Positions 34,310-43,674 of a stretch of 64,000 bases of DNA are shown here, piece by piece. The DNA is from CBDBJR01 sp965206445. Its GTDB lineage: Bacteria; Pseudomonadota; Gammaproteobacteria; Arenicellales; Poriferihabitantaceae. Where the stretch lies: contig CBDBJR010000002.1 in assembly GCA_965206445.1 (NCBI GenBank), forward strand, positions 1,426,001 through 1,490,000. The letters are read 5' to 3'. A program made the position numbers and the translations under genes. The notes beneath the pieces were generated by a model that saw nothing but the letters and a program-made list of their open reading frames with translations, did not search any database and was not told the DNA's origin. How positions within the stretch are numbered: the first letter of the stretch is position 1; each line of letters begins with the position of its first letter.

Positions 34310-35332
34310 TTGGCATACGGCGATCCAAACCCCCTGAATTTCTTGTCTAAGCCGGTTACTTTTCAGCTACTGCCGATGGAGAACGATCGGCTCTGTCAGG
34401 TCTGCGGTCAGTTCAACCTCCACCTGAAACAGATAGAGCGGCATCTCAAGGTCAAAATTGCCCAGCGCAGCAATGTGTTCAGTGTTACCGGCTCGGTCGA
34501 TAAAGCCGCGCGGGCGGAGCGGGCGATCCGCCACCTGTTTGAGCTCAGCGTTGACGGCGAAACCGAATTGAACAGCAGCGATGTGCATCTGGCGCTGACC
34601 AGCAGCAGGGGCGCCGGTACGCCGGATACGGTGACGACGGCGGACGGTGAGTCGGCGGCGGACGAGGTGATTATTCGGCTGCGCAAACAGGTTATTCGCG
34701 GGCAAAACCGCCGGCAATGCGATTATCTTCGCCGGATTAAGGAGCACGATATTAATTTTGGCATCGGCCCGGCCGGGACCGGCAAGACCTATCTGGCGGT
34801 GGCCTGCGCGGTGCAGGCGCTGGCGGACAGTGCGATTGAGCGCATACTGCTGGTGCGCCCGGCGGTAGAGGCGGGTGAAAAACTGGGCTTCCTGCCGGGG
34901 GACATCGGCCAGAAAATCGATCCCTATCTGCGCCCGCTGTTCGATGCGCTGTATGAGATGCTGGGTTTTGAGCGGGTCGGCAAGCTGATTGCCCGTGGGA
35001 CGATCGAGCTTGCCCCGCTGGCGTATATGCGCGGCAGGACGCTGAACGAGTCGTTTGTCATCCTCGATGAGGCGCAAAATACCACGGTCGAGCAAATGAA
35101 AATGTTTTTGACCCGCATCGGCTTCGGCTCGAAGGCGATCATTACCGGCGATATCACGCAGGTCGATCTGCCCAAAGGCCAGTTTTCCGGCCTGAAACAT
35201 GCGCACACGGTGCTGCACGAGGTGGAGGGTATATGTTTCACCCGGTTTGAGCCGCAGGATGTGGTGCGCCACCCGTTGGTACAGCGCATTGTCCAGGCCT
35301 ATGAACACAATCAAGCCGATCACCACAGCTGA
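34310..35332 (+). CDS. ybeZ: PhoH-like ATPase (YbeZ)
   Basis: 340 aa with an N-terminal KH-like region and a PhoH NTPase: Walker A GIGPAGTGKTYLA, RPAVEAGEKLGFLPGD, ESFVILDEAQNTT (Walker B) and ITGDITQVDLP. The exact start is uncertain: TTG 34310, TTG 34343 or ATG 34376. Its stop overlaps the ybeY start (TGATG). It probably assists YbeY in RNA metabolism. Confidence 0.92.
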   Translation: MAYGDPNPLNFLSKPVTFQLLPMENDRLCQVCGQFNLHLKQIERHLKVKIAQRSNVFSVTGSVDKAARAERAIRHLFELSVDGETELNSSDVHLALTSSRGAGTPDTVTTADGESAADEVIIRLRKQVIRGQNRRQCDYLRRIKEHDINFGIGPAGTGKTYLAVACAVQALADSAIERILLVRPAVEAGEKLGFLPGDIGQKIDPYLRPLFDALYEMLGFERVGKLIARGTIELAPLAYMRGRTLNESFVILDEAQNTTVEQMKMFLTRIGFGSKAIITGDITQVDLPKGQFSGLKHAHTVLHEVEGICFTRFEPQDVVRHPLVQRIVQAYEHNQADHHS

Positions 35333-35802
35333 TGCCCTGCCGCTTGCATCTGCAGCTGGCCTGCGATGACCGGCGCGGCCTACCGGCGGCGACGGATTTT
35401 CAGCGCTGGATAGAAACGGCCTTGCAACGCTGCCGGGTGGCGCAGGGGGAGTTGTGCCTGCGGCTGGTTGATGAAGATGAAATCACGGATTTGAATCGGC
35501 GCTACCGCAGTCGGGATGAGCCGACCGATGTGCTGTCCTTCGCGGCTGAAAAACTGCCGCAATTCGAGCAGCATTCGCTCGGCGACGTGGTTATCTGTGC
35601 GCCGATCGTGCGCCGGCAGGCCGGGCGGCAGGGCCGGTCGGTGAGTGCCCATTGGGCGCATCTGGCGGTGCACGGAACGCTCCATCTGCTGGGTTTCGAC
35701 CATGTTTTACCGCCCCAGGCGGCCAGGATGGAGGCGCTGGAAAACGACATTCTGGTTGTGCTGGGCTACCCGGCGCCGCATGCACTCGACTGTGCGGTGT
35801 GA
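35332..35802 (+). CDS. ybeY: Endoribonuclease YbeY (rRNA maturation)
   Basis: 156 aa with the zinc site HGTLHLLGFDH and the upstream RSRDEPTDVLSF. It is a metal-dependent RNase for 16S rRNA 3' maturation and ribosome quality control. It overlaps ybeZ by one base. The corC gene, often found next, is absent: the following gene is lnt after 127 bp. Confidence 0.95.
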   Translation: MPCRLHLQLACDDRRGLPAATDFQRWIETALQRCRVAQGELCLRLVDEDEITDLNRRYRSRDEPTDVLSFAAEKLPQFEQHSLGDVVICAPIVRRQAGRQGRSVSAHWAHLAVHGTLHLLGFDHVLPPQAARMEALENDILVVLGYPAPHALDCAV

Positions 35803-35929
35803 TCGGCTGGTGCGGCGGGCAGCGCAATGTGATCGTGCTGCATCCGATTTCTCTGCGCCGCTTCGCCGCTTGCCGGCCACAATGTGAGCGCATGGCCGGC
35901 CGGCACCGCCTTGCTGCGCACACCTGGAT

Positions 35930-37438
35930 ATGGTTTTGATGTACCGGAGTTTGCTCGCGCTGTCGGCCGGCGTCCTGAATGCGCTGGCTTTCGAGCCGTT
36001 TGGCTGGTGGCCGTTGGCGCTCATCAGCCTGATGCTGCTGTTTTACCTGTGGCTGGGGCAAAATAGCCGACCGTTCCGGCTGGGTTTGTGTTTTGGGCTC
36101 GGGCAGTTTGGGGTCGGGATCTCCTGGACCTATGTCAGCATCCATACGTATGGCGGTATGCCGCCGCTGATTGCGGCGGCGTGTATTGTGTTATTGGTGC
36201 TGTATCTGTCGCTGTATCCGGCGCTGGCCGGGCTGCTGCAGCAGTGGTTTCAACCGCGGCGGCAGGCGCTCCGGCTGGTTTTTATCATGCCGACGGTGTG
36301 GCTGGGTTTTGAGTGGCTGCGCGGCTGGCTGCTGACCGGGCTGCCCTGGCTGACGACCGGTTATGCCCTGCTCGATACGCCGCTGGGCAACGCCGCGCCG
36401 CTCGGCGGGGTGTATGCCGTCAGTCTGATTGCACTGATGACGGCCGGTGCGGCGGTCAATTTGCTATTGACCTCATCCGCGCGCGATGCCCTGTTTGCCG
36501 GTTTGGTGGCGGCCATCTGGCTGCTCGCCTGGCAGGCCCGAGATTGGGTATGGAGCACGCCGGTCGGTGAGCCCATCCGCGTTGCCCTGGTGCAAAATAA
36601 TGTGCCGCTGGAGTACAAGTGGGAGGCCCGCTACCGTCGGCAGATTATCGACGACTATGTGCGCGTCAGTCGGCGCTACCCCGACACCGATTTGATCGTC
36701 TGGCCGGAGGCGGCGGTGCCGGATTATCTGGACAATCTGCCGCCGTCGTTCTGGCATCAGCTCGAACAGCACCCGGCGGATTTTATCTTTGGCCTGATTT
36801 ACCGTCAGGGGCCGTCCGACAGCCGGCGTTATTACAACAGCCTGATTGCGTTCGGCAGCCGGACCAGCTTGTACCATAAGCAGCATCTGGTGCCATTCGG
36901 CGAGTACTTTCCGCTGCAATGGCTGCTGCAGCCGCTGATCGACCTGCTGACCATTCCGCTGTCGAATCTGAGTGCATGGCCGACCGGGCAGCCGCCGCTG
37001 CAGGCCGCCGGGGTGCGGCTGGCGGCCTCGATCTGCTATGAGGACGCTTTTCCGCTGGAATGGCAAAATCAGGTGCCGGCTGCCGGTTTGTTGATCAATG
37101 TCAGTGAGGATCGATGGTTTGGCGATTCGCTGGCGCCGCATCAGCGCCTGCAAATGGCGCGCTTTCGGGTGCGTGAAACCGAGCGCGCGATGCTGCGTTC
37201 GGCCAATAGCGGCCTGTCTGCCGTGATCGACTGGAATGCCGAGGTGCTGCATCAGGCGCCGCAGTTTGCGCGTGCCGTGGTCACCGCCCGGGTTCAGCCG
37301 CGCACCGGGGTCACGCCGTACGTGGCGTATGGCGACCTGCCGGCGCTGTTGAGTGCGCTGCTGATATTTTTCTGCGCCTGGTTGTTCGGCGGCGGCAAAT
37401 TGCGCTACAATCACGGCCGTTTGATACATAAACCCTGA
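35930..37438 (+). CDS. lnt: Apolipoprotein N-acyltransferase
   Basis: 502 aa. The N-terminal half has about six membrane helices. The periplasmic nitrilase-like domain carries the catalytic triad Glu (VWPEAAVP), Lys (YHKQHLVPFGEYFP) and Cys (ASICYEDAFP). A final membrane helix lies near the C-terminus (LLSALLIFFCAWLF). It adds the third acyl chain to lipoproteins in the inner membrane. The first ATG at 35930 or the fourth codon could be the start. Confidence 0.96.
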   Translation: MVLMYRSLLALSAGVLNALAFEPFGWWPLALISLMLLFYLWLGQNSRPFRLGLCFGLGQFGVGISWTYVSIHTYGGMPPLIAAACIVLLVLYLSLYPALAGLLQQWFQPRRQALRLVFIMPTVWLGFEWLRGWLLTGLPWLTTGYALLDTPLGNAAPLGGVYAVSLIALMTAGAAVNLLLTSSARDALFAGLVAAIWLLAWQARDWVWSTPVGEPIRVALVQNNVPLEYKWEARYRRQIIDDYVRVSRRYPDTDLIVWPEAAVPDYLDNLPPSFWHQLEQHPADFIFGLIYRQGPSDSRRYYNSLIAFGSRTSLYHKQHLVPFGEYFPLQWLLQPLIDLLTIPLSNLSAWPTGQPPLQAAGVRLAASICYEDAFPLEWQNQVPAAGLLINVSEDRWFGDSLAPHQRLQMARFRVRETERAMLRSANSGLSAVIDWNAEVLHQAPQFARAVVTARVQPRTGVTPYVAYGDLPALLSALLIFFCAWLFGGGKLRYNHGRLIHKP

Positions 37439-37448
37439 TCTGATTACG

Positions 37449-38042
37449 ATGACGACCTGCACAATCAAGCCCCCGGTTTTGACCGATCTGGTGGGGTGGC
37501 GGCAAAACCGGCGGCAGGCGGTGTTGCTGGCAGTGGTCGGCTCCCTGCTGCTGACCCTGTCGGCCAAGGTCAGTATCCCGTTTTATCCGGTGCCGTTGAC
37601 GATGCAGACGTTTGTCGTGCTGGCGATCGGCTTCGCCTGCGGCTGGAAGCAGGGGGTGGCCGCGGTGCTGCTGTATTTGCTGCAAGGGGCGTGCGGCCTG
37701 CCGGTATTCGCCGGCACGCCGGCGCAGGGCATTGGCTGGGCTTATATGCTCGGCCCCACCGGGGGGTATCTGCTGGGGTTTGTTGTTGCCGCTGCGCTAT
37801 GCGGCTGGCTGGCAGAGCGCGGCTGGAGTCGCAGCGTGGCGCGGACTTTTGCCGCGATGCTGCTGGGCACGCTGGTGATTTATGCTTTCGGGCTGTGGCG
37901 GCTGGGCAGTCTGCTGGGCTGGGACAAGCCGATTTTTGCCTGGGGCATGCAGCCGTTTTTGATCGGCGATGTATTCAAAATTGCTCTGGCGATGCTGGTC
38001 ATTCCGCCAACCTGGAAGCGGCTACAGCGCCGCCACAGTTAG
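37449..38042 (+). CDS. bioY: Biotin transporter S component BioY
   Basis: 197 aa and hydrophobic, with the family signatures VSIPFYPVPLTMQTFVVL and AYMLGPTGGYLLGF. BioY binds biotin in the membrane and works alone or with an ECF energy module. It starts 10 bp after lnt. No bioM/bioN is nearby. Confidence 0.93.
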   Translation: MTTCTIKPPVLTDLVGWRQNRRQAVLLAVVGSLLLTLSAKVSIPFYPVPLTMQTFVVLAIGFACGWKQGVAAVLLYLLQGACGLPVFAGTPAQGIGWAYMLGPTGGYLLGFVVAAALCGWLAERGWSRSVARTFAAMLLGTLVIYAFGLWRLGSLLGWDKPIFAWGMQPFLIGDVFKIALAMLVIPPTWKRLQRRHS

Positions 38043-38173
38043 TTCGAGCGGGCGCAGGTGTCGGGGTTTTGTGATGGGGCAGGGTGCCGCCGCAGTAGCG
38101 CCATAGCCGAGTCGGGGTGCTGCCGATCTGGTGGCGATTGAGGTGCGATAAAGCAGATAAACAGGAGGTCGTT

Positions 38174-40759
38174 TTGCTGGAATTATATGAACAACACGTG
38201 GCCGAGAGGGCCGCAATCGGGATCGTTCCCAAGCCGCTTGACGCCGCGCAAACCGCGCAGTTGGTCGAGTTGTTGAAGCAGCCGTCGGCGGAGCATACGC
38301 CGCAACTGCTGGAGCTGCTACAGTACCGAGTGCCGGCCGGCGTCGATCAGGCGGCTCGAATTAAAGCCGCCTTTCTGGCCGCGATTATCAACCGCGAGGC
38401 CACCTCGCCGTTGATCGGGCGGGAGCGGGCGGTGGATTTACTGGGGACGATGCACGGCGGGTATAACGTTGCGCCGCTGATCGCCGCTCTGGATGACGAG
38501 CAACTGGTTGACGAAGCGGCGCGGGCACTATCGCATACGCTGCTGATGTTCGATGCACTTTACGATGTGAAAGAGAAAGCGGATGCCGGTAATCGGCATG
38601 CGCAGGGGGTGATTCAGGCGTGGGCCGACGGTCAGTGGTTTACCGAGCGGCCCGAGGTGGCGGAAAAAATAACCGTTACGGTGTTCAAGGTTGCCGGCGA
38701 GACCAATACCGATGATTTGTCGCCGGCACCGGATGCCTGGTCGCGCCCCGATATTCCATTGCATGCGCTGGTGATGCTGAAGAATCCGCGCCCCGGACTG
38801 GACGGCAACCCGCTGGAAATCATCGACCAGCTCAAGCGCAAGCAATTCCCGGTCGCCTATGTCGGTGATGTGGTCGGCACCGGCTCATCGCGAAAATCGG
38901 CGACCAATTCGATGCTGTGGCATATCGGCGACGATATCCCCGGGATTCCGAACAAACGCGCCGGCGGGTATTGCTTTGGCAGCAGTATTGCGCCGATATT
39001 TTTCAATACGCTGGAAGATTCGGGTGCGCTGCCGATCGAAATGGACGTTTCCGCTCTGCAAATGGGCGATGTGATTGATGTCTATCCCTCTGCCGGCAAG
39101 GTCTGCCGGCACGACACCGATGAGGTGATCTGCCGGTTTGAACTGAAAACCGATGTGCTGCTGGATGAAGTGCGCGCCGGTGGCCGCATCAATTTGATTA
39201 TCGGCCGCGGCTTGACTGCGCGCGCGCGCGAGGCTTTAGAGCTGGGGGAAAACACGCTGTTCAAAACGCCGCAGCCGCCGGTGGACAGCGACCGGGGGTA
39301 TACCCTGGCGCAGAAAATGGTCGGTCAGGCCTGCGGTCTGCCGGGCGTGCGGCCGGCACAGTACTGCGAGCCGCGGATGACGACGGTCGGCTCGCAGGAT
39401 ACCACCGGCCCGATGACCCGGGATGAACTGAAGGATCTGGCCTGCCTCGGCTTTCAAGCCGACCTGGTGATGCAGTCGTTCTGCCACACGTCGGCGTATC
39501 CCAAGCCCGTGGACATCGAGACGCACCATAGTCTGCCGGATTTCATCACCGACCGTGCCGGCGTGTCGTTGAAGCCGGGTGACGGCATTATTCACTCGTG
39601 GCTGAACCGGATGCTGATTCCCGATACCGTGGGTACCGGCGGTGATTCGCATACGCGCTTCCCGCTGGGCATCTCGTTCCCGGCCGGTTCGGGGCTGGTG
39701 GCGTTTGCCGCTGCGACCGGCGTGATGCCGCTGGATATGCCGGAATCGGTGCTGGTGCGTTTCAAGGGGCAGATGCAGCCCGGCATCACGCTGCGCGATC
39801 TGGTGCATGCGATCCCGTATGTGGCGATACAAAAGGGCCTGCTGACGGTCCCCAAGCAGGGCAAAAAGAATGTCTTTTCCGGTCGTGTTCTGGAAATCGA
39901 GGGCTTGCCCGACCTGAAAGTCGAACAGGCATTTGAATTGGCGGATGCGTCCGCCGAGCGTTCCGCCTCCGGCTGCACGATCAAGCTGAATCCGGAGCCG
40001 ATCATCGAATACATTACCTCCAATATCGTCATGCTGAAGTGGATGATCAGCGAGGGCTATGTGAATGTGCGCTCGATTAACCGGCGGATTGAGCGCATGC
40101 AGGCCTGGCTGGATAATCCGGTGCTGATGGCCGCGGATGCGGATGCCGACTATGTCGAAACTATCGACATCGATCTGGATCAAATCGATCAGCCGATCCT
40201 GTGCGCTCCGAATGACCCGGATGATGCGCGGCTGCTGTCCGAGGTGGCCGGCGATCCGATCGATGAGGTGTTTATCGGGTCGTGCATGACCAATATCGGC
40301 CATTTCCGCGCTGCCGGCCGGCTGCTGGACAAGATGGACAAGGTGCTGCCGACGCGCATGTGGATCGTGCCGCCGACGAAAATGGACCAGGCGCAGTTGA
40401 TCGAGGAGGGGATGTACTCGATCTTTGCTAAAGCGGGCGCGCGCACCGAGCCGCCGGGGTGTTCGCTGTGCATGGGCAATCAGGCGCGGGTGGCCGACAA
40501 TTCGACCGTGATATCGACCTCGACCCGCAATTTCCCCAACCGTCTCGGTAAAGGTGCGAATGTCTATCTGGCGTCGTCCGAGCTGTCGGCGGTCGCCGGC
40601 GTGCTGGGCAGATTGCCCACGGTCGAAGAATATATGCAGGCGGCGGGCGACCTTAACAGCATGGCGGCGGAGATTTACCGCTACCTGAATTTCGATCAAA
40701 TCGATCGATATACCCAGGCTGCCAATTCGGTTATACCGGAGCAATTGTTTGCTTCATAG
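38174..40759 (+). CDS. acnB: Aconitate hydratase B
   Basis: 861 aa from TTG 38174, which follows AGGAGGT at 38163-38169 and gives (M)LELYEQHVAERAA, aligning with the E. coli AcnB start. The order HEAT-like domain, swivel domain (DLSPAPDAWSRPDIPLHAL), then catalytic domains is that of AcnB and not AcnA. Cluster cysteines are in VFIGSCMTNIGHFR and GCSLCMGNQARV. It interconverts citrate and isocitrate. Confidence 0.95.
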   Translation: MLELYEQHVAERAAIGIVPKPLDAAQTAQLVELLKQPSAEHTPQLLELLQYRVPAGVDQAARIKAAFLAAIINREATSPLIGRERAVDLLGTMHGGYNVAPLIAALDDEQLVDEAARALSHTLLMFDALYDVKEKADAGNRHAQGVIQAWADGQWFTERPEVAEKITVTVFKVAGETNTDDLSPAPDAWSRPDIPLHALVMLKNPRPGLDGNPLEIIDQLKRKQFPVAYVGDVVGTGSSRKSATNSMLWHIGDDIPGIPNKRAGGYCFGSSIAPIFFNTLEDSGALPIEMDVSALQMGDVIDVYPSAGKVCRHDTDEVICRFELKTDVLLDEVRAGGRINLIIGRGLTARAREALELGENTLFKTPQPPVDSDRGYTLAQKMVGQACGLPGVRPAQYCEPRMTTVGSQDTTGPMTRDELKDLACLGFQADLVMQSFCHTSAYPKPVDIETHHSLPDFITDRAGVSLKPGDGIIHSWLNRMLIPDTVGTGGDSHTRFPLGISFPAGSGLVAFAAATGVMPLDMPESVLVRFKGQMQPGITLRDLVHAIPYVAIQKGLLTVPKQGKKNVFSGRVLEIEGLPDLKVEQAFELADASAERSASGCTIKLNPEPIIEYITSNIVMLKWMISEGYVNVRSINRRIERMQAWLDNPVLMAADADADYVETIDIDLDQIDQPILCAPNDPDDARLLSEVAGDPIDEVFIGSCMTNIGHFRAAGRLLDKMDKVLPTRMWIVPPTKMDQAQLIEEGMYSIFAKAGARTEPPGCSLCMGNQARVADNSTVISTSTRNFPNRLGKGANVYLASSELSAVAGVLGRLPTVEEYMQAAGDLNSMAAEIYRYLNFDQIDRYTQAANSVIPEQLFAS

Positions 40760-40791
40760 ACGAGTCGGTTTTGCGGTGTGCCGCTATCCGT

Positions 40792-40811
40792 CGACAGCGC
40801 CTTCGCTGTCG
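40792..40811 (+). terminator. Hairpin after acnB
   Basis: CGACAGCG-CCTT-CGCTGTCG is a perfect 8-bp stem with a 4-nt loop, 33 bp after the acnB stop. No T run follows, so it may be a 3'-end stabilising hairpin and not an intrinsic terminator. Confidence 0.5.
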
Positions 40812-40858
40812 GGCGATGCTGTCAGCCGGTTTGTCGGTGCCCTCCGAGGTTATTGTAG

Positions 40859-42199
40859 TTGAGCGTCAGTAGAACTCCGGCCCGCCAGCTCGGCTTCAGC
40901 CGCGCGCAAATTCACCGCAACGCCGTCAAGGTTGTGTCCTCATTGCAGCAGGCCGGGTACGACGGCTATCTGGTCGGCGGCTGTGTGCGCGACCTCATCC
41001 TCGGCCAGCGGCCGAAGGATTTTGACATCACGACCAATGCGACACCGGAACAGATCTGCCGGTTGTTTTCGCGCGCCCGCATCATCGGTCGGCGCTTCAA
41101 GCTGGTGCATGTTCGGTTTGGGCGCGAAGTATATGAGGTGGCGACATATCGGGCCGACCCCGGCAGCGCGAAAAAAACCGGGATAAAAAAGTGGCTGCCG
41201 TGGGGTGGTGCGAAAACCAAACTCGGCCGTATCGCCGATGACAATGTGTTTGGCTGCATCGAGGAGGACGCCGTTCGCCGCGACTTTACCGTCAATGCGC
41301 TGTATTATGATCCGCACACCGAGGAAGTGCTGGATTTTGTCGATGGCCTCGGCGATGCAAAGCGGCGCCAGTTGAAGGTGATCGGCGTCCCCCGGCGGCG
41401 CTTTGCCGAAGACCCGGTCAGGATGCTGCGGGTGCTGCGGTTTCAGGAAAAACTACAGCTGCAGCTGGAGCCCGGCCTGATAGAGGCAATCGACGCCTGC
41501 GCCGGGCTGATCGACGAGGTGCCGGCGGCCCGCTTGTTCGACGAGGTGCTGAAATTATTCCATCACGCGCATGCGGCCGCCAGTTGGCGCTGGCTGCAGC
41601 AGCGGGGGTTGTCAGGCCGCCTGTTTCCGCAACTGAGTGCGTTTGTCGAGGCCGACCATGACCCGCTGCATACCCAGCGTCTGGTGCTGCTGGGGCTGGA
41701 GAATACCGACCGCCGGGTGCAGCAGGGCAAGCCGGTGATCGCGTCATTTTTATTTTGCGTGCTGCTGTGGTCGCCGTTTCAGCAGACCCTGGCGACATTG
41801 CGCGATAAAAAACAGCCTGCTGGGCAGGCGGTCTGGCAGGCCGCCGATATCGTTTTTGCACGCCAATCCGCCCGCGTCGCGGTGCCGCGTCGGGTGAGTG
41901 TGCCGGCAATCGAGATTTGGCAGATGCAATCGCTGCTGGAGCGCCGGGCGCCGCGCTCGATTCAGCGCACTTTGGAGAACCGACGCTTTCGCGCCGCGTA
42001 TGATTTCCTTCTGCTGCGCGCCGAGGTTGGGCAGGTGCCGGCGGAAACAGCGGCCTGGTGGACCCGCTTGCAGCAGCTCGATGCGAGCGAGCGCGACCGC
42101 TTGATCAACGACCTGAAGCAGCCGCAATCCGCCACCCGACAGCGCCGCCGAAACGCCTCGGGCTACCGCGCTGCCAAGGCGGTCGGCCTGTCCACGTAA
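40859..42199 (+). CDS. pcnB: Poly(A) polymerase I
   Basis: 446 aa from a TTG start with GAGGT upstream. The nucleotidyltransferase core has YLVGGCVRDLILGQRPKDFDITTNATP (GG and DxD) and the family sequence VHVRFGREVYEVATYR. The C-terminus is basic. This branch includes PcnB and CCA-adding enzymes; the PcnB-type N-terminus (GFSRAQIHRNAVKVV) and the long C-terminal domain favour poly(A) polymerase, which tags RNAs for decay. Confidence 0.9.
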   Translation: MSVSRTPARQLGFSRAQIHRNAVKVVSSLQQAGYDGYLVGGCVRDLILGQRPKDFDITTNATPEQICRLFSRARIIGRRFKLVHVRFGREVYEVATYRADPGSAKKTGIKKWLPWGGAKTKLGRIADDNVFGCIEEDAVRRDFTVNALYYDPHTEEVLDFVDGLGDAKRRQLKVIGVPRRRFAEDPVRMLRVLRFQEKLQLQLEPGLIEAIDACAGLIDEVPAARLFDEVLKLFHHAHAAASWRWLQQRGLSGRLFPQLSAFVEADHDPLHTQRLVLLGLENTDRRVQQGKPVIASFLFCVLLWSPFQQTLATLRDKKQPAGQAVWQAADIVFARQSARVAVPRRVSVPAIEIWQMQSLLERRAPRSIQRTLENRRFRAAYDFLLLRAEVGQVPAETAAWWTRLQQLDASERDRLINDLKQPQSATRQRRRNASGYRAAKAVGLST

Positions 42200-42219
42200 C
42201 TCGTCGCGGGAGCTTATTT

Positions 42220-42840
42220 ATGGCGCAGTATTTTTGCATCAATCCGATTACCCCCCAGATGCGCCTGATTCAACAGGCGGTCGAAATTATTCGACAGGGC
42301 GGCGTGATCGCCTACCCGACAGATTCCAGCTATGCATTCGGATGCAGTCTGGGCAACAAGCAGGCGATGCAGCGAATTCGGCAGATTCGCCAGCTTCAGG
42401 AGCAGCACAATTTTACCCTGGTATGCGACAGCCTGGCCGAGATAAGCCGCTATGCCCAGGTGGACAATACGGTTTATCGACTGCTCAAGCGGTTCACGCC
42501 GGGGCCGTATACGTTCATCCTCAAAGCGACTCCCGAAGTACCGCGACGGCTGCAAACCCCGAAACGGCGGACGATTGGTCTGCGGATTGCCGATTTTGCG
42601 ATTGTCTCCGCGTTGCTGCAAACACTCGGCGAGCCGTTGATCAGTTCGACGCTGATCCTGCCCGGCGATAACCTGCCGCTGAATGATGCGGCAGAAATTC
42701 GCCGGCTTTTGGAGCCGAACATCGAGTTGGTGATCGACGGCGGGCCTTGTGATATTCAACCCACCAGCGTGGTTGACCTGACCGCCGAGCAGCCGCAGAT
42801 TCTGCGCCGCGGCAAGGGCGTGCTGGATAGCTTCGAATAG
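42220..42840 (+). CDS. yciO: YciO/Sua5/YrdC-family protein
   Basis: 206 aa from ATG 42220 (GGGAG upstream). It has the YrdC fold signatures GGVIAYPTDSSYAFGC, FTPGPYTFILKAT and RRTIGLRI. TsaC/Sua5 proteins make threonylcarbamoyl-AMP for t6A in tRNA. The YciO branch is related, with an unsettled role. The next genes are scpA, scpB and rluB, as in many gammaproteobacteria. Confidence 0.9.
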   Translation: MAQYFCINPITPQMRLIQQAVEIIRQGGVIAYPTDSSYAFGCSLGNKQAMQRIRQIRQLQEQHNFTLVCDSLAEISRYAQVDNTVYRLLKRFTPGPYTFILKATPEVPRRLQTPKRRTIGLRIADFAIVSALLQTLGEPLISSTLILPGDNLPLNDAAEIRRLLEPNIELVIDGGPCDIQPTSVVDLTAEQPQILRRGKGVLDSFE

Positions 42841-42887
42841 CCCCGAACAGCCTTTACCGGGTTTGATGGGCGCTGCTGAGCGAGTCA

Positions 42888-43670
42888 ATGGCGGATAGGG
42901 CGGTGCAAGTGCTGGTGAACGGCCAGCAATGGGACAAATGGCCGATGGATTTGTATATCCCGCCGGAGGCGTTGGATGTTTTCCTCGACACCTTTCAGGG
43001 CCCGCTGGACTTGCTGCTGTATCTGATTCGCAAACACAGCCTGAATATTCTGGATATCCCGGTTGCCTACATTACCCGTCAATATATGGACTACGTCGAG
43101 TTGATGCAGCATCGCCGACTGGATCTGGCGGCGGAATACCTGGTGATGTCGGCGACGCTGGCGGAAATCAAGTCTCGCTTGTTGCTGCCGGTTCCGGGCG
43201 ATGACGACGTGGTTGAAGCCGACCCGAGGGCTGCATTGGTGCGGCGCCTGCAAGAATATGAGCGGTTCAGCAAAGCGGCCCGGGACATGGATGCGCTGCC
43301 CCGCCTGGAGCGTGAGTTGTATCTGCTGGCGGTGGATTTCGTTGACCCCGCCCCGACGCCGATTCTGCCGCGCGCATCGACCGCCGATCTGGTGTCGGCG
43401 CTGAGTGCGCTGTTGGCGAGCAGCGAGTATACGCGGCAGCTCGTACTCAATCGGGACCTGCTGAGCGTGCGGGAAAAAATGACCTGGATTCTCGATCGCA
43501 TCCGCGATAAGCCGCTGCTGCGGCTGCATGAGCTGCTTGACCCCGACGAAGGCAAGCCGGGGCTGGTGGTGAGTTTTATCGCGATTTTGGAATTGGTGCG
43601 CGGCGATATGCTGACGGTTACGCAGAATGCGCCATTTTCCCCCATCCACCTGCAGCGCAATTCGGCCTGA
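42888..43670 (+). CDS. scpA: Segregation and condensation protein A
   Basis: 260 aa. It has the N-terminal kleisin signature FQGPLDLLLYLIRKHSLNILDIPV and a C-terminal winged helix. ScpA bridges the SMC dimer heads together with ScpB. scpB begins 5 bp downstream. Confidence 0.94.
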   Translation: MADRAVQVLVNGQQWDKWPMDLYIPPEALDVFLDTFQGPLDLLLYLIRKHSLNILDIPVAYITRQYMDYVELMQHRRLDLAAEYLVMSATLAEIKSRLLLPVPGDDDVVEADPRAALVRRLQEYERFSKAARDMDALPRLERELYLLAVDFVDPAPTPILPRASTADLVSALSALLASSEYTRQLVLNRDLLSVREKMTWILDRIRDKPLLRLHELLDPDEGKPGLVVSFIAILELVRGDMLTVTQNAPFSPIHLQRNSA

Positions 43671-43674
43671 ATCG

